Source: Volvox africanus (lineage: Eukaryota > Chlorophyta > Chlorophyceae > Chlamydomonadales > Volvocaceae). Taken from it: a stretch of DNA of 64,000 nucleotides. A program made the position numbers and the translations under genes. The notes under the pieces are model-generated. The model was not told the origin of the DNA, ran no database searches, and worked only from the letters and a program-made list of their open reading frames with translations. Location: the NCBI GenBank assembly GCA_030268105.1, contig BSDZ01000013.1, forward strand, positions 3,912,001 through 3,976,000, in the 5' to 3' direction. Positions 63,201 through 64,000 of the stretch are shown here, in pieces. Position 1 is the first letter of the stretch. The number at the start of each line of letters is the position of its first letter.

Positions 63201-64000
63201 GCTTATCCGCGGCGAAGTTGTGGAAGCTGAGGAGGAAGTTGTAGCTGCTGCACCCTCCTCCTCTGCTACCGCCACCGCTGAACCCATATCAACGCGGGGT
63301 GTTTGAAGTTGTCGCGAACTGCACATTCCCGGCGCCGGCACTGACGGGGGTGCTGACGGGGTGAAACTGGTGAAGTGAGCGGCAGCGGCTGCGGGTGGGC
63401 CATATTGGTCCAGAAAGTGTTGCAGCTGCGGCAGCAGCCCCACCGTGGAGAGAGTAATTCTGCGGCGCGCAGGACACGTGGAAGGACATATGGACCCATG
63501 GGTCACAGGCGCAGACGAGGGGAAGTACCCTGAAATAGAAGGAAGGGTAGGGTGTGGGGGTCCCTTGAGGCAGCCCCCACCCGCCCTCATGTTCCAGCAG
63601 CTCATGTCGAGGAGCGAATCAGTCAATCAACTGATTCGCTCGGTGGGGCCTCCCTCAGTGCGATGCGCCTTTAAGAGAGACAAAGAGACAGACAGAGACA
63701 CACACAGGACACGTACGCTCCAAGCGGCTGTGCATCCCTCATCTCTCCTCACCCCTCCGCGGGCCCTCCGTCGGTGAAAGGAGATTTCCCCTCCTCGCCC
63801 ACCTGCTTGCCGACATGCACAGCCCCCGCCGATGTGTCAGGATGTCGAGGGCCGCGAACACCGCCGGGCAGTTGTGCAGCGGCTCGCCCATACCCATGAA
63901 GACCAGGTTGGTGATCGGGGCCGCAGCCAGCAGGGGCCCCGCTCCCGGCCCCGCCGGCCCCGGGGAGGGGGCCGTGGCGGGTGGCCGGCGGATGGCCGCA
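60283..64000 (-). CDS. RlmN-like radical-SAM rRNA (adenine-C2) methyltransferase, 3' part (partial)
   Basis: RlmN/Cfr enzymes methylate adenine C2 (or C8) in large-subunit rRNA, and RlmN also tRNA. In a green alga this is probably an organelle enzyme (inference). Exons in the window: 64000-63803 (open at the edge), 63459-62891, 62625-62547, 62421-62373, 60486-60283, all in phase. Landmarks: TNLVFMGMGEPLHN, ITLSTVGLLPQL, RISLAVSIHAG, YVLFEYTMLGGVNDR, FNPFPGTMY, and the last exon VRHSKGDSSMAACGQLGD, whose Cys is the catalytic methyl-carrying Cys. The CxxxCxxC cluster motif lies upstream of the window. Ala/Ser/Gly-rich insertions occur in the 569-nt exon. The last intron is 1,886 nt, far longer than the others, and holds repeats. 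Confidence 0.93.
60640..61400 (-). mobile_element. Possible retroelement (LINE-like) remnant in an RlmN-like intron
   Basis: A minus-strand frame is open from about 61339 to 61058 (RRIQQHVRATATAFNTTN... and AYSSLCQAWEMLWVQRL), and a further frame from about 61022 to 60621 includes HDTAEHLLVQ. This resembles the region after RT and the Cys/His tail of LINE proteins (HxxEHL type). No RT core is present and the frames contain stops, so it can only be debris. The assignment is tentative. Confidence 0.35.
61795..62035. repeat. 30-bp purine-rich minisatellite
   Basis: About 8 units of GTGGAGGATGAGGGGGAGGA plus GGCGGAGGGA, several perfect and some shortened, all purine on the plus strand. A plus-strand frame across it encodes a Glu/Gly decapeptide repeat, but it lies in the intron of a minus-strand gene and is probably not translated. 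Confidence 0.9.

Overview
The window is nuclear DNA of a green alga, most likely a volvocine (Volvox-type) species. The evidence is intron-dense genes with GT-AG junctions and GC-rich exons, candidate poly(A) signals of the TGTAA type used by volvocine algae, long Ala/Gly/Gln-rich insertions in conserved proteins, a nucleotidyl-cyclase receptor of a type I associate with this group, and a Ty1/copia element with a half-tRNA-type primer site. I found no bacterial operon, CRISPR array, tRNA or rRNA. Gene models were built by eye from splice sites, reading phase and protein similarity, so exon ends are predictions. Most genes are on the minus strand.

Layout. (1) 1-3119: 3' part of a low-complexity protein gene running off the left edge. 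(2) 3120-8547: no gene I can support. (3) 8548-10868: a five-exon gene of unknown function. (4) 11485-18758: a 13-exon membrane class III cyclase-like receptor whose active site has lost several catalytic residues. (5) 19372-24030: a complete 10-exon proteasome ATPase gene, RPT2, with one GC-AG intron. (6) 24835-26252: a putative Nnf1/PMF1-like kinetochore protein. (7) 26841-27157 (+): a predicted 53-residue protein. (8) 28037-37008: a 22-exon, about 1,116-residue coiled-coil protein. (9) about 38080-44772 (+): an Rsm22/METTL17-like mitoribosome assembly factor with large low-complexity insertions. (10) 44.8-50.8 kb: repeats, a hairpin, a weak unknown gene and a candidate DNA transposon. (11) 50849-56864: a Ty1/copia element on the minus strand with two LTRs identical by eye, broken coding regions and an inverted reverse-transcriptase fragment inside gag. 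(12) 56.9-60.3 kb: minisatellite, repeat and gene-poor DNA. (13) 60283-64000: the 3' half of an RlmN-like radical-SAM RNA methyltransferase gene, its last exon separated by a 1.9-kb intron holding a minisatellite and possible retroelement debris.

The genes are not an operon or an evident pathway: proteasome, kinetochore, mitoribosome, RNA modification and signalling genes lie side by side as in ordinary eukaryotic chromatin. The most unusual points are the degenerate cyclase active site, a 222-bp repeat that places the same TGTAA signal downstream of two unrelated genes, and the rearranged copia element. I did not find a clearly new multi-gene system.
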